Shown: positions 9,304 to 18,671, numbered from the stretch's first letter. The stretch is 64,000 bases of DNA from Bradyrhizobium embrapense (GCF_001189235.2 NZ_LFIP02000003.1:806001-870000), one strand, 5' to 3'. The notes: generated by a model not told the origin, from the sequence alone. Translations and numbers: made by a program.

Positions 9304-11166
9304 ATGTGTGGCATTGCTGGCATTCTGCATTTTGGCGCCTGTCCGGACGCGAACGCCCGGATCCGGAATATGGCGGCCAGTATCGAGCACCGCGGTCCTG
9401 ATGACAGTGGATTCCATGTGACGGCAGACGTCGCATTGGGCTTCCGCAGGCTTGCGATTGTCGACCTGGCCACGGGCAACCAGCCCATGAGCAACGAGGA
9501 CGCAACCGTATGGGTGGTCTTCAATGGCGAGATCTACAATCACCGCGAGCTGAGGAAGGAGCTCGAGGCCGCCGGGCATGTTTTTGCGACGGACCATTCG
9601 GACACCGAGGTTCTGGTCCACGGCTGGGAGCAGTGGAAGGACAGGCTGTTCAACAGGCTGAACGGCATGTTCGCCTGCGCCATCTGGGACGAAAGCCAGC
9701 GTGAGCTGATAATCGCCCGCGACCGATACGGGATCAAACCGGTCTACGTCGCGGAGTTGCCCGGCAAGGGTCTCGTGTTCGGCTCGGAGGTGCGCGCGCT
9801 GTATGCCAGCGGATTGCTGAACAAGCAATTCGATGCGTCAGCGACGCTGGAGTACTTCACGCTGATGAACAATTGGGGAGGGCGCACGCCGTTCCGGGGC
9901 GTCCGCCTCCTCAAGCCTGGTACGTTCGAGCGCATGACGGCGAGCGGGAGCTCGAGCGGCACCTATTGGGCTGCCTCCTACAATCGCAAATACGCACCTG
10001 GTCTGGCGCGGGCTTCGGGCGAATTCGGCGAAATATTGCAGGGGGCGCTGCGCAGGCAGTTGGCCGCGGATGTGCCCGTCATGGCCTACCTGTCGGGCGG
10101 CATCGACAGTTCGGCGATCACGGCGGGTGCGCATCAGATCGATCCGGTCGTCCGCGCCTATTCGTGCATCTTCGATCTCGAGAATGTCGGTGTCGACAAA
10201 TTCGTCGACGAGCGCGAGTTTTCTCGGGCGGTTGCAAAGCAGCTCAACATCGAGCGTGTCGAGCTCATGGTGCCGCAGGATGCCCTGGCCCGTCATCTCG
10301 ATGCGACGGTCGGAGCGATCGAATATCCCCGCATGGGAATGGCCTATGTCAACTATCTGATCGCGCAACGCGTCGCCCAGGACGCCAAGGTCGTGCTGTC
10401 GGGTACGGGCGGCGACGAAGTCACCGGAGGCTATGTCGGCAGATACGCCATCGTGCCGCGGGCGGCTCCGGCCTCCCTGATGCAGCGTGTCATGCAGCGT
10501 TTTCGTGCCGCGGCGGGAGGTCAGGCCGCCTCACCGGATCCCTTTGCGCTCTACCGGGCAAGCCTTAACGTCCCGGTGTCGGCCGAGAAGATCGGCGATG
10601 CCTTTACGCCGGAATTTCTGCGAGCGGCAGGCGGTTTTGATCCGATCGCCGCGATCGGGGACGCGATCGAGGCGGTGCCGTCGCGGGACCGCTGGGACGC
10701 CGTCATGCACGTCGATCTGACCACCTATCTTCCAGGTCTTCTATCTCTGGAAGACAAGCTGTCGATGGCGCATTCCCTCGAGACCAGGGTACCGCTTCTG
10801 GATAACGAACTGGTCGACTATCTCCTCGGCGTGGATTGGGGCCTGCTGTCCGACGGCAGCACGGGCAAGATCCTGTTTCGCGAAGCCGTCCGGCCGCTGG
10901 TCCCCGACACGATCTACCGGAAGCCGAAGATGGGGTTTGGTCCTCCGGACGCCTCTTGGTACAGAGGGATTCTGCGCGCATGGATCGAGGAGCAACTCCC
11001 GGAATCCCGCATCAGGCAGCGAGGTGTATTCCAGCACGACTTTGTACGCCGGATTCTGGACGAGCATTTCGAGCAAAAGGCAAACCATGTCGCGCTGATC
11101 TGGTGCTTGCTCAGCTTTGAGTCCTGGTGCAAGCAGCATGGTGCCTATGGCGGCGCCCTCCATTAG
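9304..11166 (+). CDS. asnB: Asparagine synthase (glutamine-hydrolysing)-type amidotransferase
   Basis: 620 residues beginning MCGIAGI, so Cys2 becomes the nucleophile of the N-terminal class II glutaminase domain (about 1-200). RGPDD and NGEIYNH are conserved glutaminase motifs. The synthetase domain carries the ATP-pyrophosphatase loop YLSGGIDSS, LSGTGGDEVTGGY and LETRVPLLD. Length matches AsnB. Known reaction: ATP-dependent transfer of glutamine nitrogen to a carboxylate, classically aspartate. Its position five bases after a glycosyltransferase gene and before a uronic-acid sugar pathway suggests it may amidate a sugar carboxylate, as proposed for WbpS-like proteins. That role is inferred from context only. 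Confidence 0.9.
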   Translation: MCGIAGILHFGACPDANARIRNMAASIEHRGPDDSGFHVTADVALGFRRLAIVDLATGNQPMSNEDATVWVVFNGEIYNHRELRKELEAAGHVFATDHSDTEVLVHGWEQWKDRLFNRLNGMFACAIWDESQRELIIARDRYGIKPVYVAELPGKGLVFGSEVRALYASGLLNKQFDASATLEYFTLMNNWGGRTPFRGVRLLKPGTFERMTASGSSSGTYWAASYNRKYAPGLARASGEFGEILQGALRRQLAADVPVMAYLSGGIDSSAITAGAHQIDPVVRAYSCIFDLENVGVDKFVDEREFSRAVAKQLNIERVELMVPQDALARHLDATVGAIEYPRMGMAYVNYLIAQRVAQDAKVVLSGTGGDEVTGGYVGRYAIVPRAAPASLMQRVMQRFRAAAGGQAASPDPFALYRASLNVPVSAEKIGDAFTPEFLRAAGGFDPIAAIGDAIEAVPSRDRWDAVMHVDLTTYLPGLLSLEDKLSMAHSLETRVPLLDNELVDYLLGVDWGLLSDGSTGKILFREAVRPLVPDTIYRKPKMGFGPPDASWYRGILRAWIEEQLPESRIRQRGVFQHDFVRRILDEHFEQKANHVALIWCLLSFESWCKQHGAYGGALH

Positions 11167-11189
11167 TTGCAGTTGTAGGAGCTAGTTTT

Positions 11190-12314
11190 ATGCGAACCGT
11201 TGCGTCTTCACGTCTCCGTCCGAACGGAATGGAGCTTCGGCTTGAGGCTTTCACGCAACAGGATGGCCAGGTCATCGAAGGCGTCCTTCGGACGCCCGAT
11301 GCATCGCTGTGGTATCCGATTCTGCACGGGGTTCCCTGCTTCCTGAGCGGCCCGATGCAGCCCGACCTGACCGATTTCTGCTCGCGATACGGTTTGCCGA
11401 AGCCGACGACCGCGCAGAGCCGGCCGGAAGCCTTCGAGCAGGCCAAGACAAATCAGACCTTCTCGGACAAGTGGCGCCGCTTCAAGCAGTATGGGCTGGA
11501 ACCCGAGCACAAGGAATTCCTGTTCGGCTGGTACTGCAAGAAGTTCGGGCTGCCCGATCTGGATGCCTTGAAGGCGTTCTACCGGTCCAAGCAGCACGTG
11601 CTCGAGGTCGGTCCGGGGTCGGGCTTCAACACGAGGTTCATCGCCGAGAACTGTCCGGGCGAGGTGTTCGCGCTCGACGTGTCTGATGCGGCGTTGACGA
11701 CGTTCGAGAACACCCGCCATCTCGAGAACTGCTCGGTCGTCCAGGCCGATTTGATGGAAGCGCCGTTCCCCGACGACACGTTCGACTTCATCATCGCGGA
11801 CGGGGTGCTGCATCACACGCCCAACACCAGGGCGGCGGTGGAGGCCCTGTACCGCAAAGTCAGGCCCGGCGGCCAGTTCTTCTTCTATGTCTACCGGAAG
11901 ATGGGCGCCGTGCGCGTTTTCGCCGACGACCACGTTCGCCAGAATTTCATGCCGCTCTCCGCGGAGGAATGCTATGCGGCATGCGAGGGGATCACGGAGC
12001 TCGGCCGGGAGCTGTCGCGGCTGAACGCCACGATCACGCTTGAGAAGCCGATTCCGGTGCTCGGGATTCCCGCAGGCACGCACAACGTCCAGCGATTGCT
12101 GTACTATAACTTCCTGAAATGCTTCTGGAACGAGGCGTTCGACTATGAAACAAACAACATGGTCAACTTCGATTGGTATCATCCGCACAACGCCTGGCAG
12201 CACAGCGACGACGAGGTTGCGGGCTGGATGAAGGAACTCGGAGTCAAGGACTACGCCTTCAACGACTCCAATCCGAACGGGATTTCAGTCTTGCTGACGA
12301 AGCCAACGGTCTGA
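11190..12314 (+). CDS. SAM-dependent class I methyltransferase with Trm112-like N-terminus
   Basis: 374 residues from ATG 11190, which has a TAGGAG ribosome-binding site 8 bases upstream. Residues 1-55 resemble a Trm112-like module (YPILHGVPCFL) but lack its usual paired cysteines. Residues about 135-250 form a Rossmann methyltransferase: VLEVGPGSGFNTRF (motif I), FALDVSDAAL, then DFIIADGVLHHTPN and VRPGGQFFFYVYR. It lies between asnB and an SDR gene in the polysaccharide operon, so a sugar or glycan-chain methyltransferase is likely. Chain-end methylation in the polysaccharide is possible but unproven. Confidence 0.8.
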   Translation: MRTVASSRLRPNGMELRLEAFTQQDGQVIEGVLRTPDASLWYPILHGVPCFLSGPMQPDLTDFCSRYGLPKPTTAQSRPEAFEQAKTNQTFSDKWRRFKQYGLEPEHKEFLFGWYCKKFGLPDLDALKAFYRSKQHVLEVGPGSGFNTRFIAENCPGEVFALDVSDAALTTFENTRHLENCSVVQADLMEAPFPDDTFDFIIADGVLHHTPNTRAAVEALYRKVRPGGQFFFYVYRKMGAVRVFADDHVRQNFMPLSAEECYAACEGITELGRELSRLNATITLEKPIPVLGIPAGTHNVQRLLYYNFLKCFWNEAFDYETNNMVNFDWYHPHNAWQHSDDEVAGWMKELGVKDYAFNDSNPNGISVLLTKPTV

Positions 12315-12321
12315 CACGGGC

Positions 12322-13233
12322 ATGCGGATATTATTGACGGGCTGTAGCGGTTTCGTCGGCTCTGCTCTCGGCCCTCGGCTGGCGGCCGAGGGGCACGAGC
12401 TGTTCTGCGTCTGCCGGCCGCGCACGTCGGTCGCCTTCGGCACGAAGGTGGTTTGGGATGGAGCGGCGTCGATCGAGGACTCCGGTTTTCCCAAGACGAT
12501 CGATGCCGTTGTTCATGCCGCTCAGTCGCGTCGCTATCGCGATTTCCCTGCGGACTCGTGCGAGATGTTTGACGTCAACGTCGGCATGACAATGCGGTTG
12601 CTGGATTGGGCGGCGCGGGCGGCGGCCAGGCACTTTTGCCTGCTTTCGTCGGGCGCGGTCTACGAGCCGTTCGCGGGAACGCTGAGAGAGGATGCCGGCC
12701 TTGCGCCTCCCGGTTTCCTCGGCGCGAGCAAGTTTGCTTCTGAAGTCATTGCGAAGCCGTTCTCCGGCGTCTTCTCCTTGAACATTCTGAGGTTGTTCTT
12801 TCCGTATGGTCCGGGCCAGCGCGATCGACTCATTCCGCAGCTGATACGCAGGATCCAGGACGGAGCGGCGATCCAGCTCTCCGGCGGCACGGAGGGGATC
12901 CGCCTCGCGCCAACCTTCATCGACGACATCGTCGATGTCATCCTTGCGAGTATTGCGTCGTCATGGACGGATACGCTCAACGTGGCGGCCTCCGAGATGC
13001 TCTCGATCCGGCAGATCTCGAACACGATAGGTCAGCAGCTCGGCGTCGAGCCGAAGTTCGAAATCGTGAACCCGAACACTCCTTCTGTTGACATCGTCCC
13101 TGATCTGAGCCGGCTTGCATCTCGCTTGGACGTGCGGCGCTTCGTGCAGTTCAAGGAAGGGATTGAAAAGACGATCTCCGCGAGCCCTGTCAACACAGCG
13201 GATCATCGTCTGGCTCAGTCCCAACACCGCTAG
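12322..13233 (+). CDS. NAD-dependent epimerase/dehydratase-family protein with altered active site
   Basis: 303 residues. Extended SDR fold: ILLTGCSGFVG is the nucleotide-binding GxxGxxG turn, LSSGAVYEP holds the catalytic Ser region, and FFPYGPGQR and PTFIDDIVD follow as in sugar-nucleotide epimerases and reductases. The expected YxxxK reads LGASK, so the catalytic Tyr is absent. It may act on an activated sugar using other residues, or be a binding-only paralogue. It starts 7 bases after the methyltransferase stop and ends 8 bases before wbpI, so it is clearly co-transcribed. Substrate unknown. Confidence 0.75.
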   Translation: MRILLTGCSGFVGSALGPRLAAEGHELFCVCRPRTSVAFGTKVVWDGAASIEDSGFPKTIDAVVHAAQSRRYRDFPADSCEMFDVNVGMTMRLLDWAARAAARHFCLLSSGAVYEPFAGTLREDAGLAPPGFLGASKFASEVIAKPFSGVFSLNILRLFFPYGPGQRDRLIPQLIRRIQDGAAIQLSGGTEGIRLAPTFIDDIVDVILASIASSWTDTLNVAASEMLSIRQISNTIGQQLGVEPKFEIVNPNTPSVDIVPDLSRLASRLDVRRFVQFKEGIEKTISASPVNTADHRLAQSQHR

Positions 13234-13241
13234 TAGAATCC

Positions 13242-14291
13242 ATGACGCTGAAGATCCTGACCATCGTTGGTGCCCGACCGCAGTTCATCAAAGCCGCGGC
13301 CGTCAGCCGTGCGATCCGGGAGACCGACGGGCTCACGGAAGTGATGGTGCATACCGGGCAGCATTTCGACCCGAACATGTCCGATGTCTTCTTCGAGGAG
13401 CTCGACATTCCGAGGCCGCGACATCATCTCGATATCAATGGCGGCGGCCATGGCGATATGACGGGACGTATGCTGATGGCGATCGAGCCGATCCTGCTCG
13501 AGGAAAAGCCCGACTGGGTCGTCGTCTACGGCGACACCAATTCGACGCTGGCCGGTGCTCTCGCGGCGTCGAAGCTGCATATTCCGGTCGCGCATGTCGA
13601 GGCGGGCCTTCGATCGTTCAATCGCCGCATGCCGGAGGAGATCAACCGGGTCGTGACGGACCATCTCTCCGCGCTGCAACTCTGTCCGACGACGGCCGCC
13701 GTCACCAATCTGGCCGCTGAAGGCGTGACGGCAGGTGTCCATCACGTCGGGGACGTGATGTATGATGCGACCCTGTTCGTGACCGACAAGGCCGAGAAGA
13801 GCTCGGCGATTTTGAGCAATCTCGGGCTGGCCCCAAAGGCGTATGCGCTCGCGACGATCCATCGCGCCGAGAACACCGGTGATCGGCAGCAGCTTCTCGC
13901 GGTCGTGCAGTTCCTGCAGGATCAGTCGCGCAAATTTCCCGTTGTCCTGCCGCTGCACCCACGCACCCGGCAGGCTGCGCTGGCGATGGGGGTCGATCTG
14001 GACGGCCTGAAGGTCATCGATCCAGTGGGTTACCTCGATATGGCGAAGCTTCTGCACAGCGCCCTTGAAGTCTATACGGACTCGGGAGGGGTGCAGAAGG
14101 AGGCCTATTTCCATCGCGTGCCGTGCATCACGTTGCGTGACGAGACCGAGTGGACCGAGACCATCACGCACGGCTGGAACCGGCTCTGGAGGCAGTCGTC
14201 GCAGGCCGCTCGGCGCGATATCGACGAGTATGGCACTGGCCGCGCTGCCTACCATGTCGCGCGGCTGCTGAGCTCGGGCGGTCCGCGCTAG
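13242..14291 (+). CDS. wbpI: UDP-N-acetylglucosamine 2-epimerase family, WbpI-like (UDP-GlcNAc3NAcA 2-epimerase)
   Basis: 349 residues. Non-hydrolysing 2-epimerase signatures: IVGARPQFIKAAAVS, VHTGQHFDPNMS, VYGDTNSTLAGALAA, HVEAGLRSFNRRMPEE and TIHRAENT, with DSGGVQKEAYF near the C-terminus. The reaction inverts C2 of a UDP-2-acetamido sugar. WecB-type enzymes act on UDP-GlcNAc and WbpI-type enzymes on UDP-2,3-diacetamido-glucuronate. Presence of wbpA, B, D and E homologues within the next 6 kb favours WbpI, the last step to UDP-ManNAc3NAcA. A 256-base gap follows, so wbpA may have its own promoter. Confidence 0.85.
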   Translation: MTLKILTIVGARPQFIKAAAVSRAIRETDGLTEVMVHTGQHFDPNMSDVFFEELDIPRPRHHLDINGGGHGDMTGRMLMAIEPILLEEKPDWVVVYGDTNSTLAGALAASKLHIPVAHVEAGLRSFNRRMPEEINRVVTDHLSALQLCPTTAAVTNLAAEGVTAGVHHVGDVMYDATLFVTDKAEKSSAILSNLGLAPKAYALATIHRAENTGDRQQLLAVVQFLQDQSRKFPVVLPLHPRTRQAALAMGVDLDGLKVIDPVGYLDMAKLLHSALEVYTDSGGVQKEAYFHRVPCITLRDETEWTETITHGWNRLWRQSSQAARRDIDEYGTGRAAYHVARLLSSGGPR

Positions 14292-14547
14292 CCTCGCCGT
14301 CGGGAATTCCGTCCGGAACTGCCGCCAGCTGTGGACGCAAAGGCGCGGTCTCCGGCGCGCCCCGACGGACGCGGCGGCAGGGTGCCGCGATGGCAAGTGA
14401 AGGTCCCGTTTGCTTCGTGCCGCGACGCTTGAGGCGGCCTCCCGCATGGCTTCCAGGGTTGTGGCTTTGCCGCTATGGCGCTATCAGAGGCCCCAGTTAG
14501 ATGGTTTTCAGGCCGATTATCCGTAACAACCCCGTACGAGTGATGAA

Positions 14548-15852
14548 ATGAATTCCGAATTGATCGCGAAGCTCAATGAGAGAACGGCCAAGATCGGCAT
14601 CGTCGGTTTGGGCTATGTCGGCCTGCCTCTGATGCTTCGCTATTGCGAGGTCGGCTACAAGGTGATCGGCTTTGATATCGACCAGACCAAGGTCGACGCG
14701 CTTCGCGCCGGCCGCTCCTATATCGAGCACATCTCGAGCGCCAGCATCAAGAATGCGACGGAGCTTGGGTTCGAGCCGACGACCGATTTCTCGCGTGCGC
14801 GCGAGGTCGATGCGCTGATCCTGTGCGTGCCGACGCCGCTCAACAAGTACCGCGAGCCCGATCTCAGCTTCGTGCTGAACACCACGGAGTCGCTGCTGCC
14901 GTACCTCCACCAGGGAATGGTGCTGTCGCTGGAGAGCACCACCTATCCCGGTACGACCGAGGAGGAGCTGAAGCCGCGCATCGAAAAGTGCGGCTTCACC
15001 GTCGGCAAGGACGTGTTTCTCGTCTTCTCGCCGGAACGCGAGGACCCCGGCAATCAGAATTTCACGACGCGTTCGATTCCGAAGGTCTGCGGTGGCTGTA
15101 CGCCGGCATGCCTCGAGGCCGGCGTCGCGCTCTATCGTCAGGTGATCGACAAGGTCGTTCCGGTGAGCTCGACCCAGGCCGCCGAGCTGACGAAGCTCTT
15201 GGAGAACATCCATCGCTCGGTCAACATCGGCCTCGTCAACGAGATGAAGATGGTTGCCGACAAGATGGGCATCGACATTCATGAGGTGATCCGCGCGGCG
15301 GCAACCAAGCCGTTCGGATTCGTTCCGTACTACCCCGGTCCCGGCATCGGCGGTCACTGCATTCCGATCGACCCGTTCTATCTGACCTGGAAGGCGCGGG
15401 AATACGGCATGCACACGCGCTTCATCGAACTCGCCGGAGAGATCAATTCCTCGATGCCCGATTACGTGGTGTCGAAGATCTCGCTGGCACTCAATCAGAG
15501 GCACAAGTCGATCAGCGGCAGCTCGATCCTGGTTCTCGGCATCGCCTACAAGAAGAATGTCGACGACGTCCGCGAATCACCGTCGGTGGCGTTGATGGAA
15601 CGGCTTCGCGATCTCGGCGCCAAGGTGTCCTACAGCGATCCGCACGTCCCCGCATTCCCGAAGATGCGGGCGCATTCGTTCGATCTGTCGAGTGTCGCGC
15701 TCACTGAGGACAATCTGCGACGCTTCGATTGCGTCCTGCTTGCGACCGATCACGACAAGTTCGACTATCAACTGCTCGGCGCGCATGCGCCGCTGCTCGT
15801 CGATTGTCGCGGAAAGTTTCCTCGGCCGGCGGACAATATCATTCGCGCCTAG
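14548..15852 (+). CDS. wbpA: UDP-N-acetyl-D-glucosamine 6-dehydrogenase (WbpA-like)
   Basis: 434 residues. NAD-binding IGIVGLGYVGLPL at about 17-29. Catalytic region PYYPGPGIGGHCIPIDP. C-terminal UDP-binding domain with LGIAYKKNVDDVRESP. This is the layout of the UDP-glucose/UDP-ManNAc/UDP-GlcNAc dehydrogenase family, though the usual active-site Cys is read here as the Cys of GGHC. It oxidises C6 of UDP-GlcNAc to UDP-GlcNAcA, the first committed step of the diacetamido-uronate pathway completed by wbpB, wbpD, wbpE and wbpI. Its stop codon overlaps that of the convergent membrane-protein gene in a CTAG. Confidence 0.88.
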   Translation: MNSELIAKLNERTAKIGIVGLGYVGLPLMLRYCEVGYKVIGFDIDQTKVDALRAGRSYIEHISSASIKNATELGFEPTTDFSRAREVDALILCVPTPLNKYREPDLSFVLNTTESLLPYLHQGMVLSLESTTYPGTTEEELKPRIEKCGFTVGKDVFLVFSPEREDPGNQNFTTRSIPKVCGGCTPACLEAGVALYRQVIDKVVPVSSTQAAELTKLLENIHRSVNIGLVNEMKMVADKMGIDIHEVIRAAATKPFGFVPYYPGPGIGGHCIPIDPFYLTWKAREYGMHTRFIELAGEINSSMPDYVVSKISLALNQRHKSISGSSILVLGIAYKKNVDDVRESPSVALMERLRDLGAKVSYSDPHVPAFPKMRAHSFDLSSVALTEDNLRRFDCVLLATDHDKFDYQLLGAHAPLLVDCRGKFPRPADNIIRA

Positions 15853-17240
15853 GCAGCTTCAGCATTTGGCCGGTGGTCGCCTAGTGCGACTGCCGGGGCC
15901 GCCGTCTGGTCGAAGGCCGACCGCGGTGCAATGTACCAGAGCAGGAAGAGCAGCCCGGTGCCGTTGGTGAGCAGGGCTGTCGAAAGCGGTACGTTAAGGA
16001 GGACTTGCGGGAGAAGCCCGGCCGATAGCAGCACGAATTGCGGCGGCAAGCCGGACGAGAGGCGATTGCCGAGAGCAATGATAAGGCCGCAGCCCAGTGC
16101 GGACACCGGAGCGAGCACGAGGCCGACCGATGCGATGCCTTCGGTGGCAAACAGCGAAGCGTTGAAAGCACCGAGATCGTAGGACTTCGCCATGACGGCC
16201 CATATCGGCTCGTCGTAGGCGCACGCGACCACCAGCTTCACCGCGTTGATCTGGCAGAAATGGGTCAGCGGATGTGCCGAGAAGTAGTTGTTGTAGATTT
16301 CGAGGGCGAGCGACGGGATCGCAACCATCCTGGTGTTGACGGTGCCGAAATAGACCAGTCCGGGGGTGAGTGGGAACATATCGGTCTTGACCAGGACGAA
16401 CAGGATCAAGCCAGCCAGGACGGGCAGGAAAAACGACAGGATCGTCGCAACTCTGGCCTCGGCCAGCTTGCAGACGAGCGCCACAAACAGCAGCCAGACC
16501 GGCGCAAACAGCGCCATCTTGGTCAGCATGATCGGGTAGAACAGAAGCATCAGGACGAGCGTGATCCCAGCCTGCCAGAACCGCTTGCTGGTGACGAAGC
16601 AGGCAAAGGCGAGCGGCAGCAGGGCGTTTGAGGCGATCCAGACCGCGTAACGCAGGACCCCCGGCAACGCGACCTCCGCGCGATATTTGTACATCTCGCT
16701 GAGCGCGACCAGTTTGTGGTTGTAGAGCGCGCCGATACCGATGATCGCGGCCGAGGCGATCAGGATCGCCGAAGGCATCAGGTGAAAGGCGCGTGCCGGC
16801 ATGACGACAGCCTGCCGCACCGGCGAGGTGATAAACAGCGTGGGAACAAGGAACGCGAGTGCCGACAGCACGATCGAGACGAGCCCCAGGCGGTGATCAT
16901 AGTCGAGCAGCGAGAACTCGATCAGCCAGAGATATCCCAGCACCATGATGTAGAAGTAGAAGCCGACGAGATAGCCGAAGCTGAACCGGCTGACAGCGAA
17001 CAGGATGACAACGGGACTGAACACCAAAACGTTCAGGATTGCAGACGTCAGGTGCGCTTTGTCGAAGCCGACGACGCCTGGAAAGGAATCCGTGATCGTG
17101 ATGCAGTACAGCGAGATGCAGCAAACCGTGACATGGGCGTAGGCGAGCAGGGCGAGCCTGGCTTGGCGCCAGCGCAAATCCGGCTCCGGCCACATCACGC
17201 GACGGTTCATTCTCATCTGCTGCCGTACCGGACTTTGCAT
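15849..17240 (-). CDS. Polytopic membrane protein, candidate O-antigen polymerase (Wzy-like)
   Basis: 463 residues from ATG 17240; the frame is open to 17327, and starts at M9 or M11 of this protein are also possible. About ten or more hydrophobic spans are visible, for example VLVFSPVVILFAVSRF, LMPSAILIASAAIIGIGAL, PVWLLFVALVCKL and LSFFLPVLAGLILFVLV. There is a longer polar stretch around the PLTHFCQINAVKL region, as in Wzy polymerases. No recognisable catalytic motif exists in this family, so the call rests on topology and location inside the polysaccharide locus. It runs opposite to the wbp genes and shares four bases with wbpA at the stops. Confidence 0.55.
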   Translation of the reverse strand: MQSPVRQQMRMNRRVMWPEPDLRWRQARLALLAYAHVTVCCISLYCITITDSFPGVVGFDKAHLTSAILNVLVFSPVVILFAVSRFSFGYLVGFYFYIMVLGYLWLIEFSLLDYDHRLGLVSIVLSALAFLVPTLFITSPVRQAVVMPARAFHLMPSAILIASAAIIGIGALYNHKLVALSEMYKYRAEVALPGVLRYAVWIASNALLPLAFACFVTSKRFWQAGITLVLMLLFYPIMLTKMALFAPVWLLFVALVCKLAEARVATILSFFLPVLAGLILFVLVKTDMFPLTPGLVYFGTVNTRMVAIPSLALEIYNNYFSAHPLTHFCQINAVKLVVACAYDEPIWAVMAKSYDLGAFNASLFATEGIASVGLVLAPVSALGCGLIIALGNRLSSGLPPQFVLLSAGLLPQVLLNVPLSTALLTNGTGLLFLLWYIAPRSAFDQTAAPAVALGDHRPNAEAA

Positions 17241-17609
17241 TTGGACTGTCTCGTTGGTGATCGTTGTATTCGGGCAGGCTAGGCCCGAACAATCGCCACA
17301 CAATGACGCCTCCTGAACCCACGACATGGCACGGTCCCGTTAAGACGACAAGGATGGGCTGCTGTTTCATGCTGCTTTTCCTGCTCGGCGATGCAATTGC
17401 TGCCTCGAGCTCCGGCGCGTTGCCGCTGCGGGAGCGGCGTTGCCTTCAGCAACAAATCCGCCGGTCGTGCTGTCCGACCCAGCCAAGGCCTTGCCTTATC
17501 CCACGTTTTCTGGGTAATGGACGCTATGCTGCGGCTCGCAAGGCCGCTGTTCCCTCGGCTTTTCGGCTGGCCGCAATGGCCGGTCACGAGACAAGACAGG
17601 GCCTGTTGC
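17241..17609. promoter_or_regulatory. Divergent intergenic region between the Wzy-like gene and wbpB
   Basis: About 370 bases without a convincing gene, lying between two divergently read genes, so it should hold both promoters. A 7-base-pair hairpin (TTCGGGC/GCCCGAA) is at 17269-17289. The open frame continuing upstream of wbpB from 17391 is arginine/alanine-rich and not family-like, and is treated as non-coding. No promoter matches consensus well enough to name. Confidence 0.4.
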
Positions 17610-18671
17610 ATGATCAGATTTGGCCTGCTCGGGTGCGGGCGTATCGCCAAGCGCCATTCCGATCTCCTGGGTGGCAATCACATCGCGGGAGCAAGCCTGG
17701 TTGCGGTCTGCGATCCGCTTCGTGCGCGTGCCGATGCGATTGCCGGGAGGTTCGCCGTTCCCGCCCATTACGACATGCACGAGTTCCTGGCGCGCAAGGA
17801 TATCGACGCCGTTGCCGTGCTGACCCCGAGCGGGCTGCATCCCGCGCATGTGATCGCCTGTGCCAGGGCCGGCAAGCACGTCGTGGTCGAGAAGCCGATG
17901 GCGCTGCGGCTGCAGGACGCCGACGACATGATCCGGGCCTGCGACGAGGCCGGCGTCAAGATGTTCATCGTCAAGCAGAACCGCTTCAACGTGCCGGTAG
18001 TCAAGGCGCGCGAGGCGCTCGATGCCGGTCGCTTCGGCAAGCTCATCCTCGGGACTGTGCGGGTGCGGTGGTGCCGCGACCAGGCCTATTACGACCAGGA
18101 CGATTGGCGCGGCACCTGGGCCTATGACGGGGGCGTGCTGACCAACCAGGCGAGCCACCATGTCGATATGCTGGAATGGTTCTTCGGCGACGTGGTGAGC
18201 GTGCATGCGCGCGCGACGACGGCGCTGGCCAACATCGAAACCGAGGACACCGCCGTCGCGACGCTGAAGTTCCGAAACGGAGCGCTCGGGATCATCGAGG
18301 CGACCACCGCGGCGCGCCCGACCGATCTCGAGGGCTCGCTGTCGATCCTGGGCGAAAAGGGCACGGTCGAGATTTCCGGTTTCGCGGTCAACCAGATCCG
18401 GCACTGGCGCTTCGTCAACGAGCTGCCGTCGGACAAGGACGTCGTGGAGAAGTTCTCGGTCAACCCGCCCAACGTCTACGGCTTCGGCCATCAGGCCTAT
18501 TATCATCACGTGGTCGATTGCCTGGAGAACCAGCGCGCGGCGCTGGTCGACGGGCTCGAGGGCCGCAAGAGCCTGGAGCTGATCTCGGCCCTCTATGAGT
18601 CGATCGAGACCGGAGAAGAAGTCGCGCTGCGCTTCACACCGCGGCTGAGCCGGCTGGGTGTCGTTTCGTGA
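17610..18671 (+). CDS. wbpB: Gfo/Idh/MocA-family oxidoreductase (WbpB-like)
   Basis: 353 residues from ATG 17610, preceded by GACAGGG; the frame is open further upstream but the family begins at IRFGLLGCGRIAKRH, the NAD-binding turn. VVEKPMALRLQDAD is the conserved EKP motif, and DDWRGTWAYDGGVLTNQ with HHVDMLEWFFGD forms the catalytic region. The WbpB reaction oxidises C3 of UDP-GlcNAcA to a 3-keto intermediate that WbpE then aminates. The stop overlaps the start of wbpD by four bases (GTGA), as expected for a coupled pathway operon. Confidence 0.85.
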   Translation: MIRFGLLGCGRIAKRHSDLLGGNHIAGASLVAVCDPLRARADAIAGRFAVPAHYDMHEFLARKDIDAVAVLTPSGLHPAHVIACARAGKHVVVEKPMALRLQDADDMIRACDEAGVKMFIVKQNRFNVPVVKAREALDAGRFGKLILGTVRVRWCRDQAYYDQDDWRGTWAYDGGVLTNQASHHVDMLEWFFGDVVSVHARATTALANIETEDTAVATLKFRNGALGIIEATTAARPTDLEGSLSILGEKGTVEISGFAVNQIRHWRFVNELPSDKDVVEKFSVNPPNVYGFGHQAYYHHVVDCLENQRAALVDGLEGRKSLELISALYESIETGEEVALRFTPRLSRLGVVS

